Source of the DNA: Neoarius graeffei
Taxonomy: Eukaryota; Chordata; Actinopteri; Siluriformes; Ariidae
Reading direction: 5' to 3'
Length of the DNA: 64,000 nt
Assembly: GCF_027579695.1 (NCBI RefSeq)
Contig: NC_083571.1
Location: 84,519,888 to 84,583,887 of the forward strand
The translations under genes and the position numbers were made by a program. The notes beneath the pieces are model-generated. The model saw only the letters and a program-made list of their open reading frames with translations. It was not told where the DNA came from and did no database searches. Shown here piece after piece: positions 10,728 through 22,154 of the stretch (the first letter of the stretch is position 1; the number at the start of each line of letters is the position of its first letter).

Positions 10728-11011
10728 TGTGGCAGCGGGGGCGTGGTCTAGCATTGGTCTGTGACAGGAGGGCGGAGTCAGGGAAGTTAAGTGGCAGAAT
10801 CACTACACCTGTTGTTAATTGATGTGTTTGTGTGTCTTCCCAGTGACCGCGCCCTTCTTAAGGAGAGAGAGTGAGAGCAGAGGGACTCTCTCCACAACCA
10901 GACGGCTGATGTGTGTGCGTTTGCAACTGAAAAGTGCAAATAAAAGAGAGTTTTGTTAAAACAGTTCTGTCCTGCCGTCCTGTGCTCCACCCACCTACAT
11001 GGACTGCTACA
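10728..11011 (+). mobile_element. 5' LTR of a Gypsy-type retrotransposon
   Basis: Starts TGTGGCAGCG and ends GGACTGCTACA. A polyadenylation signal AATAAA is at 10939-10944. Directly after it, TGGTGCCGAAACCTGGGA (11013-11030) looks like a tRNA primer-binding site. About 284 bp. No 3' LTR is present in the window for this copy. Confidence 0.75.
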
Positions 11012-12973
11012 GTGGTGCCGAAACCTGGGACTCGAGCACAGAAGACAACAGCCCCATGGAGTCCTCCACCTTTGCCGACCTGATCCACGCCCTCGCCACG
11101 GCCCAACAGAGCCAGCACCAGGCGCTGCTCGCCCTCCGAAAGGAGCAAGAACAACAGTTCGAGGCCCTGGTGCTGGCGCAACAGGAAGATCGTCGGGCGT
11201 TCCGGCACCTCCTCGCGTCGGCGGGGTCCACCATCTCCACCGCCGCGGGCCCTTCCCCCCTCACCCTCATGAAGATGGGCCCGCAGGACGACCCCGAGGC
11301 ATTCTTCACGCTCTTTGAGCAGGTAGCAGAGACCTCGGGGTGGCCAGTGGAACAGCGCGCGGCGCGCCTCCTCCCCCTGCTAACGGGAGAGGCGCAGCTG
11401 GCCATGCTACAGCTCCCCGCCGACCGCCGGCTGGCCTACGCGGACCTTCGCCGGGCCGTCTTCCAGCGGGTGGGACACACCCCGGAGCAACAACATCAGC
11501 GTTTCCGCGCTCTGCGCTTGGAGGAAGTCGGCCGGCCGGTCGCGTTTGGCCAGCAACTCCGGGACGCCTGCTGGCAGTGGTTGAGGGACTCATCGACCAG
11601 GTGGTACTGGAACAATTTGTCGCGCGTCTACCAGCGGGAACCGCAGAGTGGGTCCAGTGCCACCGCCCGGCATCACTGGATCAGGCAATCGAGCTGGCGG
11701 AGGATCATCTGGCGGCTGTCCCGATGGCAGGACAGCAGACGACCTCTTCTCTCCTCTCTCTCTCCCCTCCTCCTGTGTCTTCTCCTTGCCCCATTCCCCC
11801 ACCGCGGAGACGGGGGCCGGCGCCACCTCAGCCGGCCCGCTGCACCTGCGGTGCTCTTCCGTGTCTCCCTTCTGTGTCTGTCTCTCCCCCCCCTCAGGTG
11901 AGTGAGCCCCAGAGCACTAGTGCAGAGAGGAAGCCCGGGCCAGTTTGCTGGCACTGCAGGGAACCGGGCCACCTCCAACAGCAGTGCTCGATAATGGAGG
12001 TGGGCGCGGTGGTTCGGATCCCCAATGCGCCAGGAGCTGCCCTCGGTCGGGCCGGAGCGTATCGCATACCGGTGAGTATCCAAGGGGATACATATCAGGC
12101 GTTGGTGGATTCTGGCTGTAATCAGACCTCAATCCACCAAAACCTGGTGCAAGATGAGGCATTGGGGGGAGCACAATTGGTGAAGGTGTTGTGTGTGCAC
12201 GGGGATGTTCACAACTACCCTTTAGTGTCGGTCCACATTATTTTCAGAGGGGAAAAATTTATAGTGAAGGCGGCGGTTAATCCTCGCCTTACCCACTCTT
12301 TAATTTTGGGGACTGATTGGCCGGGATTTCGGGGTTTAATGACACACTTAGTCAAGAGTGGGTCCTGCCATTTGACAGGGGGAGGTCCCGGTGTCGCTTT
12401 GGCGGGAGCAGCTGTCACAGAGCCGTCTACGTCATCTCCGCGCCAGAGTGAGGAGCCGCCAGCTCCTCCTCTCTCTATTGGGGAATCCCTCGCGGATTTC
12501 CCATTAGAGCAATCGCGAGACGAGACTCTGCAGCATGCTTTTGACCAAGTGAGAGTAATCGATGGTCAAACGCTCCAGCCGAACGCCACCCCGTCCTTCC
12601 TCTACTTCGCGATTATGAAGGATAGATTATACCGAGTGACACAGGACACTCAAACTAAAGAGCGAGTCACGCAGCTTTTAATTCCGAAGAGCCGCCGGGA
12701 ATTGGTATTCCAGGCGGCTCACTTTAATCCCATGGCTGGACACTTAGGGCAGGATAAAACACTAGCCCGAATAATGGCCTGATTCTCTTGGCCGGGGATT
12801 CGCGGCGATGTCCGTAGGTGGTGTACGGCATGCCACGAATGCCAGTTAGTAAATTCAGCGGCCATTCCAAAAGCGCCTTTGCACCCTCTACCGTTAATCG
12901 AGACCCCGTTCAAAAGAATTGGGATGGATCTCGTCGGGCCATTAGATCGGTCAACATGAGGAGACAAGTTGCT
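11011..12973 (+). pseudogene. Deleted Gypsy retrotransposon: gag, protease, integrase start
   Basis: Internal region of a Gypsy element in damaged form. The gag capsid-like part is open from 11056 (ATG, MESSTFADL...) to about 11590. A frame change moves the reading to the frame of 11340-12782. That frame carries a CCHC zinc knuckle at about 11943-11990, then an aspartic-protease signature (VDSGCN) near 12106. Reverse transcriptase and RNase H are missing. The sequence jumps to the integrase HHCC zinc module (about 12720-12850), broken by TGA at 12780-12782, and to the first residues of the integrase core. At about 12973 it is cut off against a Tc1 element. The copy cannot move by itself. Confidence 0.85.
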
Positions 12974-14286
12974 CAAGTTTAGGGATAGGAATGTTAACCC
13001 ATTCTTGTCTAATGTAGGATTCTAGTTGCTCAACTGTCTTAGGTCTTTTTTTGTCGTATCTTCCGTTTTATGGTGCACCAAATGTTTTCTATGGGTGAAA
13101 GATCTGGACTGCAGGCTGGCCAGTTCAGTACCTGGACCCTTCTTCTACGCAGCCATGATGCTGTAATCGATGCAGTATGTGGTTTGGCATTGTCATGTTG
13201 GAAAATGCAAGGTCTTCCCTGAAAGAGACGCCATCTGGATGGGAGCATATGCTGCTCTAGAACCTGGATATACCTTACAGAATTGATGGTGTCTTTCCAG
13301 ATGTGTAAGCTGCCCATGCCACACACACTAATGCAACCCCATACCATCAGAGATGCAGGCTTCTGAACTGAGCGCTGATAACAACTTGGGTCATCCTTCT
13401 CCTCTTTAGACCGAATGACATGGCGTCCCTGATTTCCATAAAGAACTTCAACTTTTGATTCGTCTGACCACAGAACAGTTTTCCACTTTACCACAGTCCA
13501 TTTTAAATGAGCCTTGGCCCAGAGAAGATGTCTGCGCTTCTGTATCATGTTTTGATACGGCTTCTTCTTTGAACTATAGAGTTTTAGCTGGCAACGGTGG
13601 ATGGCACGGTGAATTGTGTTCACAGATAATGTTCTCTGGAAATATTCCTGAGCCCATTTTGTGATTTCCAATACAGAAGCATGCCTATATGTGATGCAGT
13701 GCCGTCTAAGGGCCCGACGATCACGGGCACCCAGTATGGTTTTACGGCCTTGACCCTTGCGCACAGAGATTCTTCCAGATTCTCTGAATCTTTTGATGAT
13801 ATTATGCACTGTAGATGATGATATGTTCAAACTCTTTGCAATTTTACACTGTCGAACTCCTTTCTGATATTGCTCCACTATTTGTCGGCGCAGAATTAGG
13901 GGGATTGGTGATCCTCTTCCCATGTTTACTTCTGAGAGCCGCTGCCACTCCAAGATGCTCTTTTTATACCCGGTCATGTTAATGACCTATTGCCAATTGA
14001 CCTAATGAGTTGCAATTTGGTCCTCCAGCTGTTCCTTTTTTGTACCTTTAACTTTTCCAGCCTCTTATTGCCCCTGTCCCAACTTTTTTGAGATGTGCTG
14101 CTGTCATGAAATTTCAAATGAGCCAATATTTTGCATGAAATTTCAAAATGTCTCACTTTCGACATTTGATATGTTGTCAATGTTCTATTGTGAATACAAT
14201 ATCAGTTTTTGAGATTTGTAAATTATTGCATTCCATTTTCATTTACAATTTGTACTTTGTCCCAACTTTTTTGGAATCAGGGTTGT
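12974..14286 (-). mobile_element. Tc1-type transposon, one end lost
   Basis: Right terminus (TTTTTTGGAATCAGGGTTGTA ending about 14286) with inner copies of TCCCAACTTTTTTG at about 14078 and 14262. This is the typical long IR/DR layout. The left end is truncated where it meets the Gypsy fragment. It contains the transposase below. Confidence 0.85.
13039..13977 (-). CDS. Tc1 transposase, nearly complete
   Basis: A 312-residue open frame on the minus strand. The likely true start is the Met of [10 protein letters not shown] about 18 residues in. There is an N-terminal paired-like helix-turn-helix pair ([19 protein letters not shown]... and a second domain with GQGRKT between), then the DDE core. 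[10 protein letters not shown] gives the first Asp, [11 protein letters not shown] the second, and [11 protein letters not shown] the Glu. The frame stops after [10 protein letters not shown], slightly short of the usual C-terminus near 340 residues, and the element's other terminus is gone. The reading frame is unusually well preserved for this window, but it probably cannot mobilise its own copy. Confidence 0.85.
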   Translation of the reverse strand: MTGYKKSILEWQRLSEVNMGRGSPIPLILRRQIVEQYQKGVRQCKIAKSLNISSSTVHNIIKRFRESGRISVRKGQGRKTILGARDRRALRRHCITYRHASVLEITKWAQEYFQRTLSVNTIHRAIHRCQLKLYSSKKKPYQNMIQKRRHLLWAKAHLKWTVVKWKTVLWSDESKVEVLYGNQGRHVIRSKEEKDDPSCYQRSVQKPASLMVWGCISVCGMGSLHIWKDTINSVRYIQVLEQHMLPSRWRLFQGRPCIFQHDNAKPHTASITASWLRRRRVQVLNWPACSPDLSPIENIWCTIKRKIRQKKT

Positions 14287-15037
14287 ACTTAAGCCATAAC
14301 AAACCTTGAATTGTGGGCGTCTTCATAGATAACTTCAGTCACTTCTGATCATATCACAAATTCAAATGACTGTCAATAATTACGCATTTGCCCAATTAAT
14401 TAACTGGGGGATTATGTCCCTTGCCCTGCTTGACAACATGTGTTTTGCTAACTAAGCAGTAACCATCAGTGGTGATACGTAAACAAACAAAAGAAACTTC
14501 CAGTAAAGTATTCTAGAACGAATGGCAATTAAATAAAAGTGCGATATAAACATTCATGAATGACAAAACAGCCAAAATTAATATCTTAATTGTTTATAAT
14601 ACAGCAATCGTGAAGCAAGAAGACGATGAAGAACGCTAAAATGTAAGGGTTGTTTGATCATCAACACAAGTCTCAAAGCTGTGGCAGCATGTTTATATTT
14701 GATTTCAATTTTTTTTTGTTCCATGCTATCAATCAATAAAAACTGTTATTTAACACTAAATTATCAAATCTATAAACCACAAACACTCATTTGTAGATTG
14801 TGTGAAAAAACTGCAGTGCACAGATTACAGTCAATTTGTACAATTCAGTCAGATCAAGAACAGCTTGCACTTTATTTGAATAATAATAAAGTCTACTGTG
14901 TTTTTGCATTGTTCTTTGAACCTGTCATTGAAATAACAATGGAATAGATGGCAAAAATTTTCACTTCTCTTTTCCTATTCTTTTTTTTTTTAATTGAGCA
15001 CTTGGTGAACAGAAATGGATGTATATACTATGGCCAA
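14287..15037. other. AT-rich stretch, nothing recognised
   Basis: About 750 bp of AT-rich sequence. Short frames exist at 14654-14947 (+) without any motif. I see no gene or repeat that I can name. Confidence 0.5.
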
Positions 15038-15087
15038 GTTTACATTAGACCGTATCTGTCTCGTTTTCTTCGCGGATGCACTGTCCG

Positions 15088-18000
15088 TCTCGTCTCGTCT
15101 TCTTCCGCTTATCCGGGACCGGGTCGCGGAGGCAGCAGTCTAAGCATGGAAGCCCAAACTTCCCTTTCCCCAGACACCTCGGCCAGCTCCTCGGGAAGAA
15201 CACCGAGGCGTTCCCAGGCCAGCCGAGAGACATAGTCCCTCCAGCATGTCCTGGGTCTTCCCCGGGGCCTCCTCCCGTGGGGACATGCCTGGAGCACTTC
15301 CCCAGGGAGGCGTCCAGGAGGCATCCGAAAAAGATGCCCGAGCCACCTCAGCTGATTCCTCTCGATGTGGAGGAGCAGCGGCTCTACTCCGAGCTCCTCC
15401 CGAGTGACTGTGCTTCTCACCCTATCTCTAAGGGAGCGCCCAGCCACCCTGCGAAGGAAACTCATTTCGGCCGCTTGTATCCGCGATCTTGTTCTTTCTG
15501 TCATTACCCAAAGCTCATGACCATAGGTGAGAGTCGGAACGTAGATCGACCAGTAAATTGAGAGCTTCACCTTTTGGCTCAGCTCCTTCTTCACCACGAC
15601 GGACCGGTAAAGTGACCGCATCACTGCGGAGGCTGCACCGATCCGCCTGTCGATCTCATGCTCCATCCTTCCCTCACTCGTGAACAAGATCCCGAGATAC
15701 TTAAACTCCTCCACTTGAGGCAGGACTTCTCCACCAACCTGGAGAGGGCAAGCCACCCTTTTCCGGTCGAGAACCATGGCCTCGGACTTGGAGGTGCTGA
15801 TACTCATCCCAGCCGCTTCACACTCGACTGCAAACTGCCCCAGTGCATGCTGAAGGTCCTGGTTTGAAGAAGCCAACAGGACAACATCATCCGCAAAAAG
15901 CAGAGATGAAATCCTGTGGTTCCCAAACAGGATTCCTTCCGGCCCCTGGCTGCACCTAGAAATTCTGTCCATAAAAATTATGAACAGAACCGGTGACAAA
16001 GGGCAGCCCTGCCGGAGTCCAACATGCACTGGGAACAGGTCTGACTTACTGCCGGCAATGCGAACCAGACTCCTGCTCTGTTCGTACAGGGACCGGACAG
16101 CCCTTAGCAAAGAGCCCCGAACCCCATACTCCCGAAGCACCCCCCACAGAATACCACGGGGGACATGGTCGAATGCCTTCTCCAGATCCACAAAGCACAT
16201 GTGGACTGGTTGGGCAAATTCCCATGAACCCTCGAGCACCCTATGAAGGGTATAGAGCTGGTCCAGTGTTCCGTGACCAGGACGAAAACCGCATTGTTCC
16301 TCCTGGATCCGAGGTTCGACTATTGGTCGAATTCTCCTCTCCAGTACCCTGGAGTAAACTTTCCCTGGGAGGCTGAGAAGTGTGATTCCCCTATAATTGG
16401 AGCATACTCTCCGGTCCCCTTTCTTAAAAAGAGGGACCACCACCCCAGTCTGCCACTCCAGAGGCACTGTCCCCGACCGCCACGCGATGTTGCAGAGGCA
16501 TGTCAACTAAGACAGCCCCACAACATCCAGAGACTTGAGATACTCAGGGCGGATCTCATCCACCCCCGGTGCCTTGCCACCGAGGAGCTTGCAAACCACC
16601 TCAGTGACTTCGGCTTGGGTAATGGACGAGTCCACCTCTGAGTCATCAGCCTCAGTCTCCTCAGTGGAAGACATGATAGTGGGATTGAGGAGATCCTCAA
16701 AGTATTCCTTCCACCGCCCGACAATGTCCCCAGTCGAGGTCAACAGCTCCCCACCCGCACTGTAAACAGTGTTGGCAGAGTACTGCTTCCCCCTCCTGAG
16801 GCGCCGGACGGTTTGCCAGAAATTCTTCGAGGCCGACCGATAGTCCTTCTCCATGGCCTCCCCGAACTCCTCCCAGTTCCAAGTTTTTGCCTCCGCAACT
16901 GCCCAAGCTGCAGCACGTCTGGCCTGCCGATACCCGTCGGCTGCCTCAGGAGTCCCGGAGGTCAACATGGCCCGATATGACTCCTTCTTCAGCTTGACGG
17001 CATCCCTTACTTCCGGTGTCCACCACCGGGTTCGGGGATTGCCGCCACGACAGGCACCGGAGACCTTGCGGCCACAGCTCCGAACAGCTGCATCCACAAT
17101 GGAGGTAGAGAACATGGTCCACTCAAACTCAATGTCCCCCACCTCTCTCGGAAGCTGGGAAAAGCTCTCCCGGAGGTGGGAGTTAAAGACCTCCCCAACA
17201 GGGTGCTCAGCCAGACGTTCCCAGCAGACCCTCACCATATGTTTGGGCCTGCCAGGTCTGTCCAGCTTCCTCCTCCGCCAGCGGATCCAACTCACCACCA
17301 GGTGGTGATCAGTTGACAGCTCAGCCCCTCTCTTCACCCAAGTGTCCACAACATAGGGCCGGAGATCAGATGAAACGACTACAAAGTCGATCATCGACCT
17401 CCGACCTAAGGTGTCCTGGTGCCACGTGCACTTATGGACACCCCTATGCTCGAACATGGTGTTCATTATGGACAAACCGTGACTAGCACAGAAGTCCAAT
17501 AACAAAATACCACTTGGGTTCAGATCGGGGAGGCCGTTCCTCCCAACCACGCCCCTCCAGGTGTCACTGTCGTCGCCCACGTGAGCATTGAAGTCCCCCA
17601 GTAGCACAATGGAGTCCCCAGTCTGAGCACCCCTCAGTACCTCTCCCAGGGACTCCAAGAAGGCCGGATACTCTATACTGCTATTCGGCCCATAGGCACA
17701 AACAACAGCAAGAACCCTCTCCCCAATCCGAAGGCGCAGAGAGGCGACCCTCTCGTTCACTGGGGTAAACTCCAACACATGGCAGCTGAGCTGGGGAGCT
17801 ATAAGCAAGCCTACACCAGCCCGCCGCCACTCACCACGGGCGACTCCAGAGAAGTGGAAAGTCCAGCCCCTCTTGAGGAGCTGGGTTCCAGAGCCCAAGC
17901 TGTGCGTGGAGGTGAGCCCGACTATCTCTAGCTGGTACCTCTCAACCTCCCGCACAAGCTCAGGCTCTTTCCCCCCCAGCGAAGTGACATTCTATGTCCC

Positions 18001-18297
18001 AACAGCCAGCTGCTGTGTCTGGGGATCAGGTCGTCGAGGCCCCTGCCTTCGACTGCCACCCAATCCACACTGCACCAATCCCCTACTGCTACCTCTGTGG
18101 GTAGTGAACCCACAGGAGGTCGGGCCCACGTCACCTCTTCAGGCCGAGCCTGGCCGGGCCCCATGGGCAAAGGCCCGGCCACCAAGCGCTCGCATACGAG
18201 CCCCAACCCCGGGCCTGGCTCCAGGGTGGGGCCCCGGCTGCGTCATACCGGGCGACGTCACGGTCCTTGCTTTTTTCTCCATAGGGGTTTTTGGTGA
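15088..18297 (-). mobile_element. Rex3 (RTE-clade) LINE, near complete
   Basis: Full-looking LINE of 3.2 kb inserted in the MITE with an 8-bp target duplication ACTGTCCG (15080-15087, 18298-18305). The 3' end lies at the left, with an ACGAG-repeat tail. The GC-rich 5' end reaches 18297. It carries endonuclease and reverse transcriptase in one frame, with a single nonsense codon. Confidence 0.9.
15109..17955 (-). pseudogene. Rex3 endonuclease-reverse transcriptase with one TAG
   Basis: One minus-strand frame runs from 17955 to 15109. It is interrupted only by TAG at 16507-16509, where the context (GLS-stop-LTCLC) suggests a former Trp TGG. The upstream 482 residues hold an AP-like endonuclease: [10 protein letters not shown] is the catalytic GDFN block and SDHHLV-type STDHHLV the terminal one. 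The downstream 465 residues hold the RT: FVDLEKAFDHV, GLRQGCPLSP and FADD at residues 204-207, followed by the Rex3-typical C-terminus (HIERNQLRWLGHLFRMP). One point mutation separates this copy from an intact ORF over the visible range. The true N-terminus lies upstream of 17955 and is not clear. Confidence 0.9.
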
Positions 18298-18944
18298 ACT
18301 GTCCGTTTACATTAAAATGCCTGGAAACGCCGGGAAACGGGAATCCGCCGGGGTCCACGTATTCAATCTAGATCGTGTCTGGTCCGGTGCTGTGTAAACA
18401 TTGAGAATACGCGGATACGCTGTGCTGAGCTCTAGCTGGCGTCGTCATTGGACAACGTCACTGTGACCTCCACCTTCCTGATTCGCTGGCGTTGGTCATG
18501 TGACGCGACTGCTGAAAAACGGCGTGGACTTCTGCCTTGTATCACCTTTCATTAAAGAGTATAAAAGTATGAAAATACTGCAAATACTGATGCAAATACT
18601 GCCCATTGTGTAGTTATGATTGTCTTTAGGCTTGCCATCCTTCCACTTGCAAGTGGTAAGTGATATGCACTGAGATCACACACACAGCGGCTCAGTCCCA
18701 AATCACTGCTCGTGCACTACACTCGCGCGCTCTGTGAGCTGCACAGGGCCGGAGTGCTCACCCTCCAGAGGGCACTCGCTGTTCAGGGCGGAGTGATTTG
18801 GAGCACAGGATGCCTGCGGAGCCGAGCGTATCCGTGTATTGGTGTTGCTGTGTGCACGCGAATCATGTATTGGTGTTGCTGTGTGCATGCTAATCGTTTT
18901 AAAAACGTTAATCTGATGATCCGCTGATACGGTCTAATGTAAAC

Positions 18945-19673
18945 CCCACCTATGATATCCACCGTAGTATGGAAATTAATTCATAATAAACATTCAGTGT
19001 TCTTGGATCTTGTGCTAAAGAACTTAGAGTTGTGCTAAGAGACTTTAGAACTAGTGCTAAAAGACTTTGGATTTGTGCTAAAAGGCTTTAGATGTGTCCT
19101 AAAAGACTTATGCTAAAAGACTTTTGTGTTAAATAACCGTAAACCATTAGGTTAACTGGCTACTCTAAATTGCCTAGAGGTGTGAATGATTGCTTGGCTG
19201 GTGAAGCGTGGTGCCTGCAAGCCGGTGGTGGATGAGGCATGTTCAAGCTAGATGCAGACAGCCTCGTAAGAGGACAATTGGCCTACAGGCATCAGGGTGA
19301 GGGAGGGAGGGGAATGCCTCATGTGCTTCATGAGGCTCCATCTGCCCATCACTTCGAATTGGCAAGTGATCAAACAAATTGAGATATTATGGATTAAAAA
19401 TGGAACTTAATGCAACTGAGTAAAACTCTTACAGTAAACATAAATATAAGATTCTTTGTCAGTACAGTCCATGATTATTTTTTCATATAAAACTCATTTA
19501 CACAATCCCAATATCCTAATATAGCTAGGGCTAACACACCCAAAGACACTTTTGAAGTCCTGTAGTAGTAGCTGAATCATGAAAAAAAAACAAAACTAAT
19601 TAGTCACATGTGATTTGGATGGCTATACCACTGATTTCCTCAGGAAACTAGGGTTAGGGTTAGGTTAGGGTTA
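18945..19673. other. Gene-free stretch: minisatellite, SINE scrap, telomere-like repeats
   Basis: 19010-19130 contains about five degenerate tandem units around TTGTGCTAAAAGACTTTAGA. 19150-19190 resembles a decayed SINE body (GGTTAACTGGCTACTCTAAATT, one side only). 19650-19674 is a short TTAGGG-type run (GGGTTAGGGTTAGGTTAGGG). No coding signal. Confidence 0.65.
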
Positions 19674-20445
19674 GTTTACATTAGACCGTATCTGTCTCGT
19701 TTTCTTCGCGGATGCACTGTCCGTTCACATTAAAACGCCGGAAAACGGGAATCCGCCAGGGCCCACGTATTCAACCCAGTTCGTGTCTGGTCCGGTGCTG
19801 TGTAAACATTGAGGAGACGCGGATACACTGTGCTGAGCTCTAGCTGACGTCGTCATTGGACAACGTCACTGTGACATCCACCTTCCTGATTCGCTGGCGT
19901 TGGTCATGTGACGCAACTGCTGAAAAACAGCGCGGACTTCCGCCTTGTATCACCTTTCATTAAAGAGTATAAAAGTACGAAAATACTGCTAATACTGATG
20001 CAAATACTGCCCATTGTGTAGTTATGATTGTCTTTAGGCTTGCCATCCTTCCACTTGCAAGTGGTAAGTGACTTGCGCATGCCCGATATGCACTGGGATC
20101 ACACACACAGCGGCTCAGTCCCAAATCACTGCTCGTGCGCTTCACTCGCGCGCTCTGTGAGCTGCGCAGGGCCGGGGAGTGCGCACCCTCCAGAGGGCAC
20201 TCGCTGTTCAGGGCGGAGTGATTTGGAGCGCAGGATGCCTGCGGAGCCGAGCCACTGAGGAGAAATTTACACATTACACATTTACACATTTCAACTTACG
20301 TGCCGTCTACTTAGTCATGTGATTAGCGTATCCGTGTATTGGCATTGCTGTGTGCACGCGAATCATGTATTGGCGTTGCTGTGTGCACGCTAATCGTTTT
20401 TAAAAACGTTAATCTGATGATCCGCTGATACGGTCTAATGTAAAC
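19674..20445. mobile_element. MITE copy B, intact
   Basis: Same inverted termini as copy A (GTTTACATTAGACCGTATC / GATACGGTCTAATGTAAAC), 772 bp, no interruption. It abuts the TTAGGG-type run on its left. It keeps the GCACTGTCCG site where Rex3 entered copy A, and so serves as the empty-site reference. No transposase. Confidence 0.85.
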
Positions 20446-20829
20446 CCCACCCAAGGATTACAATATATATATTTACTCACAAGGGCTGCTTAGTGCTTGG
20501 TTAATGTTTTTGTTTGTGTTCCTGCTGATAATGTTGCTGGAAAAAAAGGCAACCGTTTTGCAAATGTATTCAACCCCCCGGCTTTTTACCTATTTTGTTA
20601 CATTACAACCTGTAATTTAAAAATTTTTTTTTGTTTTTTTTTATCTGAATTTTATGTAATGGATCTGCACAAAATAGTCTAAGTTGATAAAATGAAATGA
20701 GAAAAAAAAAATTAAAAAAATTTTTAATAAAAAACTGAAAATTGGCATTTGCATATGTATTCACCCCCTTTGCTATGAAGCACCTAAAAAGTTCTGGTGC
20801 AACCAGAACTGGAGCTGCAGAGTTCCACA

Positions 20830-21557
20830 CTAGAGACTGGAGTATCTGTCTATAGGACCACAATAAGCTGTAAACTCCACAGAGCTGGGCTTTATGGAAG
20901 AGTGGCCAGAAAAAAGTCACTGCTTAAGAAAACGCGTTTGGAGTTTGCCCAACAGCATGTGGCAGACTCCCCAAACACATGGAAGAAGATTCTGTGGTCA
21001 AATGAGACTAAAATTTAACTTTTTGGCCATCATGGGAAATGCCATGTGTGGCACAAACCCAACACCCTGAGACCACCATCCCTACAGTGAAGCATGGTGG
21101 TGGCAGCATCATGCTGTGGGGATATTTTTCATCTGCAGGGACAGGAAAGCTGGTCAGGACTGAAGGAAAGATGGATGGCACTAAATACTGGGCAATTCTG
21201 GAGGAAAACCTGTTTGAGTCAGCCGGAAGTTTGAGACTGGGACAAAGGTTCACGTTTCAGCAGGACAATGACCCTAAACATACCACTAAATCTACACTGG
21301 AGTGGTTTAAAGGGAAACATTTAAGTGTGTTGGAATGGCCTAGTCAAAGCCCAGACCTCAATCCAACTGAGAATCTGTGGTCAGACTTGAAGATTGCTGT
21401 TCACCGGCGGAACCCATCCAACTTGAAGGAGCTGGAGCAGTTTTGCCTTGAGGAATGGGCAAAAATCCCAGTGACTAGATGTGGCAAGCTTATAGAGACT
21501 TATCCAAAGCGACTTGTAGCTATAATTGCTGCAAAAGTTGTCTCTACAAAGTATTGA
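20830..21557 (+). pseudogene. Tc1 transposase remnant
   Basis: The N-terminal DNA-binding region is deleted. From about 20920 the frame reads GRVARKKSLL...FAQQHV...WKKILWSNETKI, where the first catalytic Asp position reads Asn, then TAA and a frameshift near 21030. The open frame 21039-21557 has VKHGGGSIMLWG, FQQDNDPKHT (second Asp) and SPDLNPTENLW (Glu), and ends at the normal C-terminus. Not functional. Confidence 0.85.
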
Positions 21558-21613
21558 CATTGGGGGGGGTTGAGATAAACCCTCAAACAATCCATTTTAA
21601 TTCGAGGTTCTGA

Positions 21614-22096
21614 AGGCCAATTTATGCTGACAACCCAGTCCTCGTAGATGGCCTCGCAGACAGCGTCTGCGTAGCCCCCCCACCTTCGCAGACGCTCTGC
21701 GCGCACCTCCCAAAAATTGTGACCACCGCAGAAGCCTCACAGACAAGAGGGCTCTGATTGGTCCACTCTACATCCGCTGTACACGCACTTCCGCTTCCCT
21801 ACTTTCCCGGTTTGGTTTGTTTTCACGACCGCCATTTTTAAAAACACGAGCGAAGATGGAGCAGCACGAAGAGCGGTTGATCGAGGAAGTGAGGAAGTAC
21901 GTACATCTATATGACTCCAGTTCTAGTCATTATAAGTAACCGGAGGATAAACACTCCACTAACCACACCCACCAACTACACCGTTGTGGCGGTGAATAAC
22001 ATCACGCACGCCTATTACTCCCCGCTCAACGATAAATTACAACTGTCTGCGAAAAGCTATCTGCGAAAGCCTTGTCGCAAGAGCATGCAGAGGCCC
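21614..22096 (+). mobile_element. PIF/Harbinger-derived MITE
   Basis: Inserted in Tc1 with a 3-bp duplication TGA (21611-21613, 22097-22099); removing it restores the usual Tc1 sequence TTCTGAGGCAAC. Ends are imperfect inverted repeats (AGGCCAATTTATGCTGACAAC versus GTCGCAAGAGCATGCAGAGGCC). 21856-21939 encodes a 27-residue start of the Harbinger MADF/Myb-like accessory protein (EERLIEEVRKYVHLYDSS) ending in TAA. It is therefore a shrunken copy keeping the 5' part of an autonomous element. Confidence 0.7.
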
Positions 22097-22154
22097 TGAG
22101 GCAACAAAACCCGAAAAATGGCAAGGGGGGTGAATACTTTTGCAAGGCACTGTA

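Larger units (their letters stand above)
15038..18944. mobile_element. MITE copy A, split by Rex3
   Basis: Terminal inverted repeats GTTTACATTAGACCGTATC (15038) and GATACGGTCTAATGTAAAC (ending 18944). Without the Rex3 insert it is about 690 bp and matches copy B at 19674-20445 along its length. No transposase; superfamily not assigned. Confidence 0.85.
20545..22152 (+). mobile_element. Tc1-type transposon, 5' damaged, holding a Harbinger MITE
   Basis: Right terminus GGGTGAATACTTTTGCAAGG...CACTG followed by TA (22153-22154). The left terminus is degraded (TGCAAATGTATTCAACCCCC near 20558). It contains Tc1 transposase on the same strand. The 3' flank is interrupted by the 483-bp element at 21614-22096. 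Confidence 0.85.

Noticed and set aside
11007-12174. Minus-strand frames across the Gypsy gag and protease
   Set aside because: Antisense shadows; no domain, while the plus strand shows gag, zinc knuckle and protease motifs.
16853-17308. Long plus-strand frames between 15.0 and 18.4 kb
   Set aside because: Antisense shadows of the GC-rich Rex3 coding strand.
19650-19674. True telomere or chromosome end
   Set aside because: Only about four TTAGGG-type units, flanked on both sides by ordinary sequence.
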